A stretch of DNA of 64,000 bases from Rhizobiales bacterium 62-17 (GCA_001898965.1 MKVW01000004.1:599307-663306), one strand, 5' to 3'. Positions 34,399 to 43,748 are shown, counted from the first letter of the stretch. Notes: generated by a model not told the origin, from the sequence alone. Numbers and translations: made by a program.

Positions 34399-36099
34399 AT
34401 GATCCACGCGCGCGCCAGCAGACGCGATATCTTAGGGATGACCGCCGGACTCGCCGGCACCGCGTTAGGGACCCGCGCCCTCGCCGATCCACGCGACGCC
34501 GATCTCATTCTCGTCAATGCCACCGTGCATACGGTCGATCCGAAACAGCCCAAGGCCGAGGCTTTCGCCATTCGTGACGGCCGCTTCATCGCTGTTGGCA
34601 CCAGTTCCGATATCCGCACCTTTGCCGGCAAGGCCACTGAGATCGTCGATGCCAAGGGGCTGACTGTCGTTCCCGGCTTCATCGATTGCCATGTCCATCC
34701 CGTGGGCGAGGTCCTGCTGTATCAAGTACTCGTCGGCAATCCTTACGATGTCGAATTCGTGAAGATCGACAGCATCATCAGCAAGCTGCGCGAACGGGCC
34801 GCCCAAACGCCGCCCGGCACCTGGGTCGAAGGTTTCTTTTTCGACGACACCAAGGTGAAGGACGGCCAGCCCCTGACCGTGCGCGATCTCGACAAGGCGT
34901 CCACCGAACATCCGATCATGGTGCGCCATCGCGGCGGCCATACTTACTATGTCAACAGCAAGGCGTTCGAACTGGCTGGCGTGACCAAGGATACGCCCAA
35001 TCCCTTCGGCGGCACATTCGATCGCGACAGCGATGGCACGTTGTCCGGCCGGGTGACCGATCGTGCCGGCGCCGTTTTCACCAAGGTCGGCCAACGCCCC
35101 ACCTATACGGACGAACAACGCGCCCAGCGCAGCCGCGACGGCCTTGCCCATATCTCCAAACAGTTCGTGCGCTATGGTCTCACCAGCGTTCATCATGAGG
35201 GCGGGGACCTGTCCGCCCTGCAACAGATTCGGGCCCGCGGCGATCTCAAGCACCGCGTGAGCTATGAAGCGCAGGGGCCGCTGGTCGATCGGCTGATCGC
35301 CGATGGTTTCCGCTCCGGCTTCGGCGATGAATGGCTGCGCATCGGCGCGACCTTCGAACATACGATCGACGGCTCCTTCTCGGAGCGGACGATGGCGCTC
35401 GACACGCCCTATCCGGGCAGCAACCCGCCTTATAAAGGCAATCTCGTCACCACCCAGGAGGACCTGAATGCCTGGGTGGAGAAAGTTCACCGTGCCGGCA
35501 TCCAGGTTAACTGCCATGCCAACGGCGACATCGCCATCGACATGATGCTGACGGCCATGGAACGCGCGTTGAAGCTTCATCCCAACGCCAACGCGCGGCC
35601 CAAGATCACCCATTGCACCTTGATCAACGACGATCTGATCCGCCGCATGAAAGCGATGGACGCGGTGCCCGCGGTCTTTTCCACCTACCCCTATTACAAT
35701 TCCGACAAATTCGTTTTCTACGGCGAAGCCATGCTGCAGCGGAGCATGGCGCTCCGCACCATGATCGATGCGGGCCTGCGCCCGGCTGCTGGTTCTGATT
35801 TCTCGCCCGGTCCGTTCTCCCCGCTTCTGGCCCTGCAAGCCATGGTGACGCGCACCGGCTGGGACGGCAAAACCTGGGGCGCCAACCAGCGCATTTCCAT
35901 CGACGAAGCCCTCATGGTGACGACCCTGAACGGCGCCTATAATTCCCACGAGGAGGCGATCAAAGGGTCGATCACACCGGGCAAGCTCGCCGACTATGTC
36001 GTGCTGGCGGAAGACGTGAAGACGGTCGCCCCCGACAAAATCAAGGACATCAAGATCGTGCGCACCGTCACCGGCGGCACCACCCGCTATGAGGCCTGA
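34399..36099 (+). CDS. Amidohydrolase family protein, YtcJ-like, probably Tat-exported
   Basis: 566 residues. The N-terminus MIHARASRRDILGMTAGLAGTALG is Tat-like (twin Arg, then a hydrophobic stretch). Metal-dependent amidohydrolase motifs are VPGFIDCHVHPVGE, VNCHANGDIAIDMML and AAGSDFSPGPFSPL. The YtcJ branch hydrolyses N-substituted amides of unknown identity. It has a GGGAGG site and no operon partner; its 3' end overlaps the convergent AraC gene. Confidence 0.87.
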   Translation: MIHARASRRDILGMTAGLAGTALGTRALADPRDADLILVNATVHTVDPKQPKAEAFAIRDGRFIAVGTSSDIRTFAGKATEIVDAKGLTVVPGFIDCHVHPVGEVLLYQVLVGNPYDVEFVKIDSIISKLRERAAQTPPGTWVEGFFFDDTKVKDGQPLTVRDLDKASTEHPIMVRHRGGHTYYVNSKAFELAGVTKDTPNPFGGTFDRDSDGTLSGRVTDRAGAVFTKVGQRPTYTDEQRAQRSRDGLAHISKQFVRYGLTSVHHEGGDLSALQQIRARGDLKHRVSYEAQGPLVDRLIADGFRSGFGDEWLRIGATFEHTIDGSFSERTMALDTPYPGSNPPYKGNLVTTQEDLNAWVEKVHRAGIQVNCHANGDIAIDMMLTAMERALKLHPNANARPKITHCTLINDDLIRRMKAMDAVPAVFSTYPYYNSDKFVFYGEAMLQRSMALRTMIDAGLRPAAGSDFSPGPFSPLLALQAMVTRTGWDGKTWGANQRISIDEALMVTTLNGAYNSHEEAIKGSITPGKLADYVVLAEDVKTVAPDKIKDIKIVRTVTGGTTRYEA

Positions 36100-37052
36100 T
36101 CCTCGACAAGCGTCCCTTTCGCCTTGGCTTGTTTCAGGCGATAGGCCGAAGGCGTCATGCCGACGGCATTCTTGAACGCGCGCAGAAAATATTTCTCGTC
36201 GTTATAGCCGACCCGATAGGCGATCTGGCCGATGCTGTCGCCGGTCAGAACCAGTCGCTCGCAGGCGTCTTCCATGCGCATGTCGCGGATCAGCAGGTTG
36301 AACGTGCTGCCGGTATATTGCCGGATCAAAGCGCAAAAGCGGCTGCGCGAAAGCCCGACGGCCTTGGCTGCCTCCTCGAGCCCCGGCCCTGTGAGATAAT
36401 TGTCTTCGATGAAGGCGGAGATGCGGCGCATGTGGCCACTGTCGCGACCGACAGCCGGAAGCCGTGTCGAAAGCCTCGCGAATTCCGTCTCGTGATCCCG
36501 GCAAATGGTCGCCAGCAGCAGCGACAATTCGGCCCGCATCATCTCCTGCGCGAACAGGCCGCCCTTGTCGTTCTCGCGATTCATCGACGTGATCAGGCTT
36601 TCGATCCGGTCGGCCTGCTTTCGCCGCGCGTTAAAGTCGACATAGTTCTGCCAGGCGAACGGTGTGAGTTCGGGCAGCAGGCGCACCAGCTCCGAAATCG
36701 GGTAGGAGCGCGACAAGCCCGGATGCAGAAAATCCAGATCGAAATAGAGAACGATGCAGCGCGTACCTTGATCGAACCGGATTTGATGCGACACCATGGG
36801 CGCGACGAAATAGATCGATCCGGCTTTCGGCTTGTGCGAAGCGAGCCCGATGCGCAAGGTCGGCGCCGCCGACATGAAATAAAGTACCTGAAAATAATCG
36901 TGCTTATGGGCTGGATAGAGCCGCTGCGTACGCTCGACAATGCGGATGCTGAAACGCGGCGCACCATGGCGCTCGGGCGCATAGGAGCGGAACGGCGCTT
37001 CCGTCCGGACACGCCGTTGCGCCGATCGCTGTGCCTGCTTGCGTCCCGCCAT
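36087..37052 (-). CDS. AraC family transcriptional regulator
   Basis: 321 residues from the ATG at 37052, preceded by GGGGAGG; earlier starts at 37091 and 37127 are possible. A cupin-like sensing domain (YPAHKHDYFQVLYFMS) is followed by the double helix-turn-helix: LEEAAKAVGLSRSRFCALIRQ and IGQIAYRVGYNDEKYFLRAFKNAVGMTPSAYR. It lies 55 bp downstream of the acyl-CoA dehydrogenase on the same strand and may control the catabolic genes here. Confidence 0.9.
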   Translation of the reverse strand: MAGRKQAQRSAQRRVRTEAPFRSYAPERHGAPRFSIRIVERTQRLYPAHKHDYFQVLYFMSAAPTLRIGLASHKPKAGSIYFVAPMVSHQIRFDQGTRCIVLYFDLDFLHPGLSRSYPISELVRLLPELTPFAWQNYVDFNARRKQADRIESLITSMNRENDKGGLFAQEMMRAELSLLLATICRDHETEFARLSTRLPAVGRDSGHMRRISAFIEDNYLTGPGLEEAAKAVGLSRSRFCALIRQYTGSTFNLLIRDMRMEDACERLVLTGDSIGQIAYRVGYNDEKYFLRAFKNAVGMTPSAYRLKQAKAKGTLVEDQAS

Positions 37053-37107
37053 CCCGCCTCCCCGCGTAGCCTTCGGGGCATTATAGATCATTTCCCGGTG
37101 GCAGCAG

Positions 37108-38352
37108 CTAGCTTTCCGGGCCCGCATATTTGCCGGCGGTCGCCGGGAACATCGCTTTGATGATCTTCATGCGGCTGACGTCGACGGTCCCGTCCATATG
37201 CAGGAAGATCGCCGCGTCGCGGAACAATTTCTCGACGCCGAACTCCAGCATGGCGCCGTTGCCGCCGTGCAGTTCAATGGCATGGGTGGCCACTTTCATC
37301 ATCTCTTCGGATACATAAACCTTCGCCATATTGCACAGCACGTCGGCATCCGGATGGTTCTCATCCACCGCTTTCGATGCACGCTCGATCAAGGCCCGCG
37401 ACGCCTCGATCCGCGTCGCCATATCGGCGAGCCGTAGCGCCACCGCCTGATGCTTGATCAGAATGCGCCCGCCCTGCACATAATTCTGCACATAGTCGGC
37501 CGTGCGTTCGAAACAGGCGACGCCGACACCGATATTCTTGGCGGCCTGAATGATCTTGCCGGCGCGGAAATATTGCCCGGCGCTTTGCAAGCCCTTACTC
37601 TCGACAAGCAGATGATCGGCCGGCACGCGGCAGTCCTCGAACACCAGCTCGCCATTGTTCATGAAACGGCAGCCGATGGTCTCGTTGCATTTGGTGACCG
37701 TCAAACCCGGCGTATCGCGCGGCACCAGAAAACTCGACGTGCCCTGCAGCATGCCCACGCTGGAATTTGTGTTGGCATAGACCACATAGAGACTCGCATC
37801 ATAACCGTTGGAGATGAATTGCTTGCGGCCATTGATCACCCAATGATCGCCATCGCGCACCGCCTTGGTGTGCATGGCGGCCTCGGGCACGTTGTATGGC
37901 AGCCAGCGGTCGGAAGCGCCGCGCGGTTCGGTGAGACAATGGGCGAGGAGAAACTGCGGATTCTCCACCAGTTGCGGAAACCATTTCTCCTGCAGATGTT
38001 TCGGCGCGAACTCTCTAAGGACGATGGAGACTTTCCAGTTCTGCACCAGTTTGTCGGCGAGGCCCGAATCGCCCCGCGCGATCTCCTCCGCGATCAAGGC
38101 GAACGTGCGCACTTCCGTTGCCGGATCAAGCTCCACGCCGCCAAAAGCTTCCGGCACGCCAAGCGTGCGAATGCCGATCGTATCTGAACCTTCCAGAATG
38201 GAGCGCGGCAGCCGGTCGCCGGGCGTCATATCCCATTCGCGCTGCCAGTTCGAGCGGATGAACGGGGTGACGGCATCATCGACAAAAGCGCGGCAGCTGT
38301 CGCGCATCAAGCGCTGTTCTTCGGACAGCGAACCATCGTCGGCATAGATCAT
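37108..38352 (-). CDS. Acyl-CoA dehydrogenase family protein
   Basis: 414 residues from the ATG at 38352 with GGGAGG upstream. Family signatures are AHCLTEPRGASDRW (FAD/substrate region), NGRKQFISNGYDASLYVVYANT and the C-terminal AIELHGGNGAMLEFGVEKLFRDA. The expected catalytic base region is in that last segment. It oxidises an acyl-CoA thioester using FAD and electron-transfer flavoprotein. The substrate is unknown. It ends the minus-strand arm of the HDO-associated cluster, though with a 123 bp gap. Confidence 0.9.
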   Translation of the reverse strand: MIYADDGSLSEEQRLMRDSCRAFVDDAVTPFIRSNWQREWDMTPGDRLPRSILEGSDTIGIRTLGVPEAFGGVELDPATEVRTFALIAEEIARGDSGLADKLVQNWKVSIVLREFAPKHLQEKWFPQLVENPQFLLAHCLTEPRGASDRWLPYNVPEAAMHTKAVRDGDHWVINGRKQFISNGYDASLYVVYANTNSSVGMLQGTSSFLVPRDTPGLTVTKCNETIGCRFMNNGELVFEDCRVPADHLLVESKGLQSAGQYFRAGKIIQAAKNIGVGVACFERTADYVQNYVQGGRILIKHQAVALRLADMATRIEASRALIERASKAVDENHPDADVLCNMAKVYVSEEMMKVATHAIELHGGNGAMLEFGVEKLFRDAAIFLHMDGTVDVSRMKIIKAMFPATAGKYAGPES

Positions 38353-38475
38353 TCTGGCCTCCCTCGATCGGATGCCAGAAGAATAAGCACGCGGGCTGCG
38401 TCGCGCTCGGATCAGCCGTCCGCTTCTGGTGGACAATCGTCCACAGAAGCGGCGGCTAAAGCCCTATCTTGCACC

Positions 38476-38952
38476 TTAAAGCTTGATATCCGCCTGGACC
38501 GTGACCTTATGGGCCGACCCCAAAAAGTCCTGCAGGGCCTGCATGGCGGCGACGCCGCAGGCCGTATCCTGCTCGCCGTTGCCGCCGCTCAGACCAATCC
38601 CGCCAATCACCTCGCCATCGACGACGATGGGAAAGCCGCCGACGAAAACCGCGAATTTGCCTTCGAAACTGAGCTGGATACCGAAGGCCTCATTGCCCGG
38701 CAAAGCCGGCCCGTTCGGCGCCTGATTGAACAGATGGGTGGACCGCTTATGGCCGGCGGCGGTGAAAGCCTTGTTCCAGGCAATCTGCGGGCCAGTGACA
38801 CGCGCTCTGCTCATGCGCTCGATGACCAGCGGAAAACCACCGTCATCGGCAATGCAGACAGTCTCGAACACCTTCAATTCTTCCGCCTTGCGCAGCGCCG
38901 CTTCCGCCATGCGCTTGGCCTCCGGCAGTTCGAGCTTCATCGTTTGTCTCAT
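38476..38952 (-). CDS. GlcG/HbpS-like heme-binding family protein (DUF336)
   Basis: 158 residues from ATG 38952 (AAGGAA upstream); ATG 38940 is an alternative. DUF336 hallmarks are ALRKAEELKVFETVCIADDGGFPLVIERM, GFPIVVDGEVIGGIGLSGG and QDTACGVAAMQAL. Members are found in glycolate, propanediol and other catabolic operons, often with no defined activity; some bind heme. It lies 25 bp after the aldehyde dehydrogenase, so it probably belongs to the same transcript. Confidence 0.88.
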   Translation of the reverse strand: MRQTMKLELPEAKRMAEAALRKAEELKVFETVCIADDGGFPLVIERMSRARVTGPQIAWNKAFTAAGHKRSTHLFNQAPNGPALPGNEAFGIQLSFEGKFAVFVGGFPIVVDGEVIGGIGLSGGNGEQDTACGVAAMQALQDFLGSAHKVTVQADIKL

Positions 38953-38977
38953 CACAGGTTTCCTTACTGAGTGGCGA

Positions 38978-40465
38978 TCACGTGCCGCGATAAACGGTTT
39001 TGATCTGCGTGTAGAACTCAAGGCCGACGCGGCCGGATTCGCGAAATGTCGACGTGCTCGACCGCTTCAGGCCGCCGAAAGGCGCATTGATCAGATTGCC
39101 CGTCGTCGTACGGTTGATTTTGACCGTGCCGGCCTCGATGTCGCGGGCGAAAGCGTGCATCAGGCGCGGATTGCGCGTGGCGATCGCGGCGGAAAGCCCA
39201 TATTCGGTATCATTCGCCTTGGCGATGGCGTCCTCATAGGAGGACACTTCAATCAAAGCGATCACCGGACCGAAGATTTCCTCGCGGGCGATACGCATGT
39301 CCTGCGTCACATCGGTGAAGATGGCAGGCGAAACATAGAAACCACGGTCGAAATCCGGCCCCTTCAAGCGCTCGCCACCACACAGCAAAGTCGCCTCGCT
39401 TTTGCCGATCTCGATATAGCGCAACACCGTTTCAAGCTGCTTCGCCGTCGCCAGGGGGCCGATGTCGATGCCTGAAGTCATGCCGCTGCCGATCTTCAAC
39501 GCCTTCACCCGGGCAACAAGCTTTTCGGTGAAAGCTGCCTTCACCGCACTCATCACCAGCACGCGGCTGGTGCCGGTGCAGGCCTGGCCGGACAATGACA
39601 GACCGCCCTTGATCGTCAGGTCAACCGCCTGATCGAGATCGGCATCATCCATGACGATCAGAGGATTCTTACCGCCCAGCTCCATCTGCGTGCGGGTGGT
39701 GAAGCCGACGGAACGATGGATATGCTCGCCAGCCGCCGTCGAGCCGGTGAAAGAAATCGCCCGCACGACGGTCGGCTCGGTGATGGCCGCACCGATGTCG
39801 CCAGCCCGGCCGCTGATAAAGTTGAGCACGCCCTTGGGAATGCCGGCGGCGATGAAGGCTTCCGCCAGGCGATAGCCGGAAAGCGGTGCATCGGACGACG
39901 GTTTGAACACCACCGTATTGCCCATGATCAAAGCCGGCGCAATTTTGCGCGCCGGAATGGAAACCGGGAAATTCCAGGGCGTGATCACGCAAACGACGCC
40001 GAGCGGCTCGCGCTCGGAATAAACCGTCATGTTGGCATCGTCTTGCGGAAAGGTCTCGCCGGTGAAGGATTGGCCTTCGACCGCGTAAAAGCGCAACGTC
40101 TGCGCCGAACGCAGGAATTCATCCTTGGCCAACGCCAGCGGCTTGCCCATTTCGCGCGTCATCTCGGCGGCGAACCGCACCGCATGGGCCTCCAAGTAAT
40201 CGGCGGCGAGATTGAGCATTTTCGCCCGCGCCGAAAGAGGTGTTTTGCGCCAGGCAGCAAAAGCCGCCTGGGCTGCACGCACCGCCGCCGCCGCATCGCC
40301 GGCGCTGGATGCCGGAAAACGGCCGACGATATCGTCGACATCGGCCGGATTGATATTGTCCAGCCATTCTCCGGTGGATGCCGCCACCCATTCACCATCG
40401 ATATGGTTCTTGAACTCCTCGACGGGTTCGGCGACGGCGGCGCGAAGCGATGCGTTCTGGCTCAT
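38978..40465 (-). CDS. Aldehyde dehydrogenase, NAD(P)+-dependent
   Basis: 495 residues from ATG 40465. The open frame continues upstream through the permease gene, but that part is antisense-frame noise. ALDH motifs are VITPWNFPVSIPARKIAPAL, FTGSTAAGEHI, catalytic Glu in QMELGGKNP and catalytic Cys in SGQACTGTSR. It resembles the alpha-ketoglutarate-semialdehyde and aldehyde dehydrogenases of catabolic gene sets. It is 2 bp behind the permease stop and so is cotranscribed. Confidence 0.93.
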   Translation of the reverse strand: MSQNASLRAAVAEPVEEFKNHIDGEWVAASTGEWLDNINPADVDDIVGRFPASSAGDAAAAVRAAQAAFAAWRKTPLSARAKMLNLAADYLEAHAVRFAAEMTREMGKPLALAKDEFLRSAQTLRFYAVEGQSFTGETFPQDDANMTVYSEREPLGVVCVITPWNFPVSIPARKIAPALIMGNTVVFKPSSDAPLSGYRLAEAFIAAGIPKGVLNFISGRAGDIGAAITEPTVVRAISFTGSTAAGEHIHRSVGFTTRTQMELGGKNPLIVMDDADLDQAVDLTIKGGLSLSGQACTGTSRVLVMSAVKAAFTEKLVARVKALKIGSGMTSGIDIGPLATAKQLETVLRYIEIGKSEATLLCGGERLKGPDFDRGFYVSPAIFTDVTQDMRIAREEIFGPVIALIEVSSYEDAIAKANDTEYGLSAAIATRNPRLMHAFARDIEAGTVKINRTTTGNLINAPFGGLKRSSTSTFRESGRVGLEFYTQIKTVYRGT

Positions 40466-40467
40466 CT

Positions 40468-42009
40468 CTAACTCCAGAAGATGACGGCACATAAGGTGGA
40501 GACGAACAGGCCGGTGATGACAGGCACCATCAGCAGGCGCACCGCATCGAGCACCGGCACACGGGCAAAACCCGCCACCGCGATCAGCGACGACCAGGCG
40601 ACCAGCGTGCCGCCGCCCGTCCACACCGCACCCATCTGTCCGATCGCGCAGAGCGTGGTGACGTTCAGGCCGACCGCCGGCCCGAGCGCGCCCGACAGCG
40701 AGCCGGTGAGCGGCAGACCGGCGAAGCCCGATCCATCGATGCCCGTGATCATGCCGACGATGAGCACGCCGAAGGCCACCAGATAGTGGTTCTGCGGCAG
40801 GAAGGCCTGCGCCGCATTGATCAGTTCGAATAGCAGCGACGGTGCCTGCCCCACGGGCACGTTGAGAACACCAGCCGCCAGTTCGCCGCCGGCACCGGCA
40901 AAGAAAAAGCCGGCGATCGGCAGTACCGACCCCATAGCCTTGAAGGCGAAGACGAAGCCCTCGGTGATATGTTCGGCGCAAACATCGAGGCTTTTGCGAA
41001 AGCCTTCGGCCGCCAATGTCGACAAAATCATCAGCACGGCGCCCATGCCGCCGACGAGAGCCGCCGCATCGCCGCCCTTCAATTCCGGTAAGCCTGTGCC
41101 GAGTTTCGGCAACACCATGATGGCGATGACGACGGCAAAACCGAGCGGCGTCAGAATGGCGAAGAATTTCGACCAGAATTCGCGGCCGCCCTTCACCAGG
41201 GGTAACCGATTGCGCAACAGTTTGTCGATGCGCGAGGGATGTTCGTAGCTGGTGCCGCGCGCCAATTCCGCTTTGTCGAAACTGCCTGTGGCTTCGATCT
41301 GCGCATTGGTGGCAGTCGATTGGCCGAGCCACTTTTCCAGCAAGGCCTCGCTGCCTGGCTGGATCTGTTTGCGGATCGCCAAATAGCCCAACGCCAGGGC
41401 AATACCGCCCGTGATCAATGAAAGCGCCAGCGCCCGATCGGCCACGGCGGAGGCACTGACCGCGACGCCCGCCGCCTTGGCGCTGATGGCCGGCGCCACG
41501 CCGATCACATAATCCGACGACAGCGCCATGCCCTGGCCGGCGATGGCGATCGCCACGGCGCCTGCCAGAGGCGACAGCCCGGCCGCGATCGCCGCCGGCA
41601 ACAACACGGCGGAGACCAGCGGCACCGCCGGCGTCGGCCAGAAGAACAACGAGATCACATAGGTGACCGCCGCCAGAATGAAGAAGGCGGAATGGCCGTT
41701 GGTCATGACGACGCGAAACGGCTGCACCATGCGCACATCCGATCGCAGCGTTTTGAGCGAATTGAGCAAGGCGGTGATCAAAGCGATCACAAGGAAGATG
41801 TTGAACAGCTCCTTCGCCGCCACGAAGCTCGCATTGAAAATGCTGCTCAGCGCGGTGATCGGACTGCCGGTCCATGCCCAGGTCACCGCCAAAGTGGCGA
41901 GAATGGACGGCACGACCACATTGGCACGCAGGATCATTGTCAACACGACCGCTGCGACACCGACGACGTAGACCCAATGCGCCGCGGTGAGCGTTACGCT
42001 CTGTCCCAT
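40468..42009 (-). CDS. Integral membrane permease, ion-transporter/GntP-like superfamily
   Basis: 513 residues from the ATG at 42009 (GGAAGGGGAAAG upstream); an earlier start overlaps the operator. About 12-13 membrane helices, with a large polar loop near residues 230-275. Repeated small-residue motifs such as TGIDGSGFAGLPLTGSLSG and WTGGGTLVAWSS point to substrate-binding hairpins of IT-superfamily carboxylate transporters. It is the first gene of the leftward arm and probably imports the pathway substrate. Exact family not settled. Confidence 0.8.
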   Translation of the reverse strand: MGQSVTLTAAHWVYVVGVAAVVLTMILRANVVVPSILATLAVTWAWTGSPITALSSIFNASFVAAKELFNIFLVIALITALLNSLKTLRSDVRMVQPFRVVMTNGHSAFFILAAVTYVISLFFWPTPAVPLVSAVLLPAAIAAGLSPLAGAVAIAIAGQGMALSSDYVIGVAPAISAKAAGVAVSASAVADRALALSLITGGIALALGYLAIRKQIQPGSEALLEKWLGQSTATNAQIEATGSFDKAELARGTSYEHPSRIDKLLRNRLPLVKGGREFWSKFFAILTPLGFAVVIAIMVLPKLGTGLPELKGGDAAALVGGMGAVLMILSTLAAEGFRKSLDVCAEHITEGFVFAFKAMGSVLPIAGFFFAGAGGELAAGVLNVPVGQAPSLLFELINAAQAFLPQNHYLVAFGVLIVGMITGIDGSGFAGLPLTGSLSGALGPAVGLNVTTLCAIGQMGAVWTGGGTLVAWSSLIAVAGFARVPVLDAVRLLMVPVITGLFVSTLCAVIFWS

Positions 42010-42055
42010 GACTTTCCCCTTCCGTATCGGCCGATTGAACTCGGCCACCCCTATT

Positions 42056-42087
42056 TTGTATACTTTATACAATCATGAATTTGTCAA
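42056..42087 (-). promoter_or_regulatory. Leftward promoter with palindromic operator over the -10 region
   Basis: On the minus strand TTGACA (42082-42087) is followed after 9 bp by TTGTATAAAGTATACAA (42056-42072), a perfect 7+3+7 inverted repeat that covers the expected -10. It drives the permease/aldehyde dehydrogenase arm. Confidence 0.8.
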
Positions 42088-42175
42088 CTCCCTAGAATTG
42101 GAACGCATAAAATATCGTCACCTGCCCGCTTTCCGCTCAGAAACGGCGATAATAGCGGCATTTCGGACAGTCCGA

Positions 42176-42207
42176 TTGACAGAAACAAATTTGTATATAG
42201 TATACAA
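42176..42207 (+). promoter_or_regulatory. Rightward promoter with palindromic operator over the -10 region
   Basis: TTGACA (42176-42181) is followed after 9 bp by TTGTATATAGTATACAA (42191-42207). It is the mirror image of the leftward promoter: same -35, same 9 bp gap, same operator arms. It drives the diiron enzyme/ferredoxin arm. The likely repressor is the GntR protein encoded at 45066. Confidence 0.8.
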
Positions 42208-42272
42208 TCTTGAGCGCCCAAAACGGCAATCCTGTCCGGCGCGATGGTCACCTGCGGCAAAGGGAGCGCGAT

Positions 42273-43016
42273 ATGCCTGAATTGATGAACCATGTGGATT
42301 TCCGAGCCGCCCTTGAAGAAGCCATCAAGGGCAAGAGCGCCAACAAAGCGCCCTTCAGCATCGCCTGGGCCAGCGGCAAGCTCAGCCGCCCGCATCTCGC
42401 GCGCTGGGCCGAAAATCACTACCACTACGTCGGCCCCTTCGCCGACTATCTCGCCTACATCTACGCCCGCATGCCCGAGCGCTACACCGAGGCCAAGGAT
42501 TTCCTGCTCGCCAATATGTATGAGGAAGAGATCGGCGGCGATCGCCACACCGACCTCCTCATCCGCTTCGCCGAATCCTGCGGCACGACCCGCGAACGCG
42601 TCACCGATCCCGACAACATGTCGCCGACCACCCGCGGCCTGCAGAGCTGGTGTTATTCGGTCGCCATGCGCGAAGATCCGATCGTCGCCGTGGCGGGCCT
42701 CGTCGTCGGCCTGGAATCGCAGGTGCCGTCGATCTATCGCAAGCAGACGCCGACCCTGCGCGACAAATACAAGTTCACCGACGAGGAAGTGGAATTCTTC
42801 GACCTGCACATCGTGTCGGACGAAATCCATGGCGAGCGCGGCTACCAGATCGTGCTCGAACACGCCAATACGGTGGAACTGCAACAGCGCTGCTTGAAGA
42901 TCTGCGAGATTGGCGCGCAGATGCGCCTGCTCTACACCACCGCGCTCTATTGGGATTATGTCGCCAAGGACATCCCGATCGAGGAGCTGGAAGCGATCGA
43001 GCGTAAAGCCGCCTGA
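42273..43016 (+). CDS. Heme-oxygenase-like diiron oxidase/oxygenase (TenA/PqqC/CADD fold)
   Basis: 247 residues from ATG 42273 with GGGAG upstream. The HDO metal ligands are all present with CADD-like spacing: Glu85-x6-His92 (EEIGGDRH), Glu148 (GLESQVP), and His179-x3-Asp183-x2-His186 (HIVSDEIH). Such enzymes activate O2 to cleave, hydroxylate or decarboxylate small molecules (UndA, SznF, BesC, CADD). Two ferredoxin genes follow directly, giving a plausible electron supply. The substrate is unknown; simple TenA thiaminase function is unlikely given context. Confidence 0.85.
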   Translation: MPELMNHVDFRAALEEAIKGKSANKAPFSIAWASGKLSRPHLARWAENHYHYVGPFADYLAYIYARMPERYTEAKDFLLANMYEEEIGGDRHTDLLIRFAESCGTTRERVTDPDNMSPTTRGLQSWCYSVAMREDPIVAVAGLVVGLESQVPSIYRKQTPTLRDKYKFTDEEVEFFDLHIVSDEIHGERGYQIVLEHANTVELQQRCLKICEIGAQMRLLYTTALYWDYVAKDIPIEELEAIERKAA

Positions 43017-43018
43017 TC

Positions 43019-43399
43019 GTGCCGCGCATCATTCTGCATCGCGGCGACAAGACCTTTGAAGGCGAGGTGGATGAAAACACCAACCTCGTCGTCAAGGCCG
43101 GCATCCGCCAATTCCCCTTCCCCAACCTGAGATATGGCTGCGGGATGGGGAAATGCGCGCGCTGCGCCTGCCGCGTTCTCAAGGGTGCCGAACATTTGCC
43201 GGAGCCCAATTGGAAAGAGAAAAAGCAATTGGGCGACGAGCGGTTGAACGAGGGCTTCCGTCTCGTCTGTCAGCTCTGGCTGTTCAACGACATCGAGCTT
43301 GATCAACCGACCATGCCGCTGTTGCCGCTCGCACGCACGCCCGTCGATGCGCTTGGCCGCGCCATCACCGAGGACAAAACGCCGCCGGCTACGGAATAG
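43019..43399 (+). CDS. [2Fe-2S] ferredoxin, plant/adrenodoxin-type (first)
   Basis: 126 residues with a GTG start 2 bp after the diiron-enzyme stop. The cluster motif is Cys41-x4-Cys46-x2-Cys49...Cys84 (YGCGMGKCARC and FRLVCQLW). The C-terminal tail of about 30 residues (PLARTPVDALGRA) is longer than usual. It is predicted to pass electrons to the diiron enzyme. It has no reductase domain, so a reductase must be supplied from elsewhere. Confidence 0.88.
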   Translation: MPRIILHRGDKTFEGEVDENTNLVVKAGIRQFPFPNLRYGCGMGKCARCACRVLKGAEHLPEPNWKEKKQLGDERLNEGFRLVCQLWLFNDIELDQPTMPLLPLARTPVDALGRAITEDKTPPATE

Positions 43400-43425
43400 C
43401 CCGTTGCCCGCGACGGAGGAAAACC

Positions 43426-43734
43426 ATGTACGTCATTTTGACCAGCAAGCCCGGACAGTTCAGAACCGAAATCGGCCAAGGGCTGCGCCCGCTGGAAGCC
43501 TATGACTATTTCTATTACGGGCAGAAGAAAGCGCATTTCGTCATTGCCGAACTGACCAACGACAGCGCCCGCATCCGCGTCGTCGAAGACGGCAGCGACA
43601 TTGTCAACGACGTGCCTTCGAAATTCCTCGAAAAGTTTGAAACCACCGAGCGCGCCTATAAGGAGCTCGAACATCTCACCACTTTCGGCCAGATGGACAC
43701 GGTGCTGCGCAAGACCGCTGTCGCGGCCGACTGA
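43426..43734 (+). CDS. Unknown 102-residue protein between two ferredoxins
   Basis: I do not recognise a family. The protein begins MYVILTSKPGQFRTEIG and contains EAYDYFYYGQKKAHFVIAEL and a C-terminal helical part ERAYKELEHLTTFGQMDTVL. It has no Cys, no signal peptide and no membrane helix. The beta-rich N-terminal half and position between ferredoxin genes suggest a coupling or effector protein for the diiron enzyme, like small regulators of multicomponent monooxygenases. That is inference from context. Confidence 0.7.
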   Translation: MYVILTSKPGQFRTEIGQGLRPLEAYDYFYYGQKKAHFVIAELTNDSARIRVVEDGSDIVNDVPSKFLEKFETTERAYKELEHLTTFGQMDTVLRKTAVAAD

Positions 43735-43748
43735 CCTTTGGGCATCCG

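Noticed and set aside
40466-41977. Extension of the aldehyde dehydrogenase frame upstream to about 1000 residues
   Set aside because: The extra part overlaps the permease gene in another frame, is rich in Gly/Arg without motifs, and a good ALDH start with MSQNAS exists at 40465.
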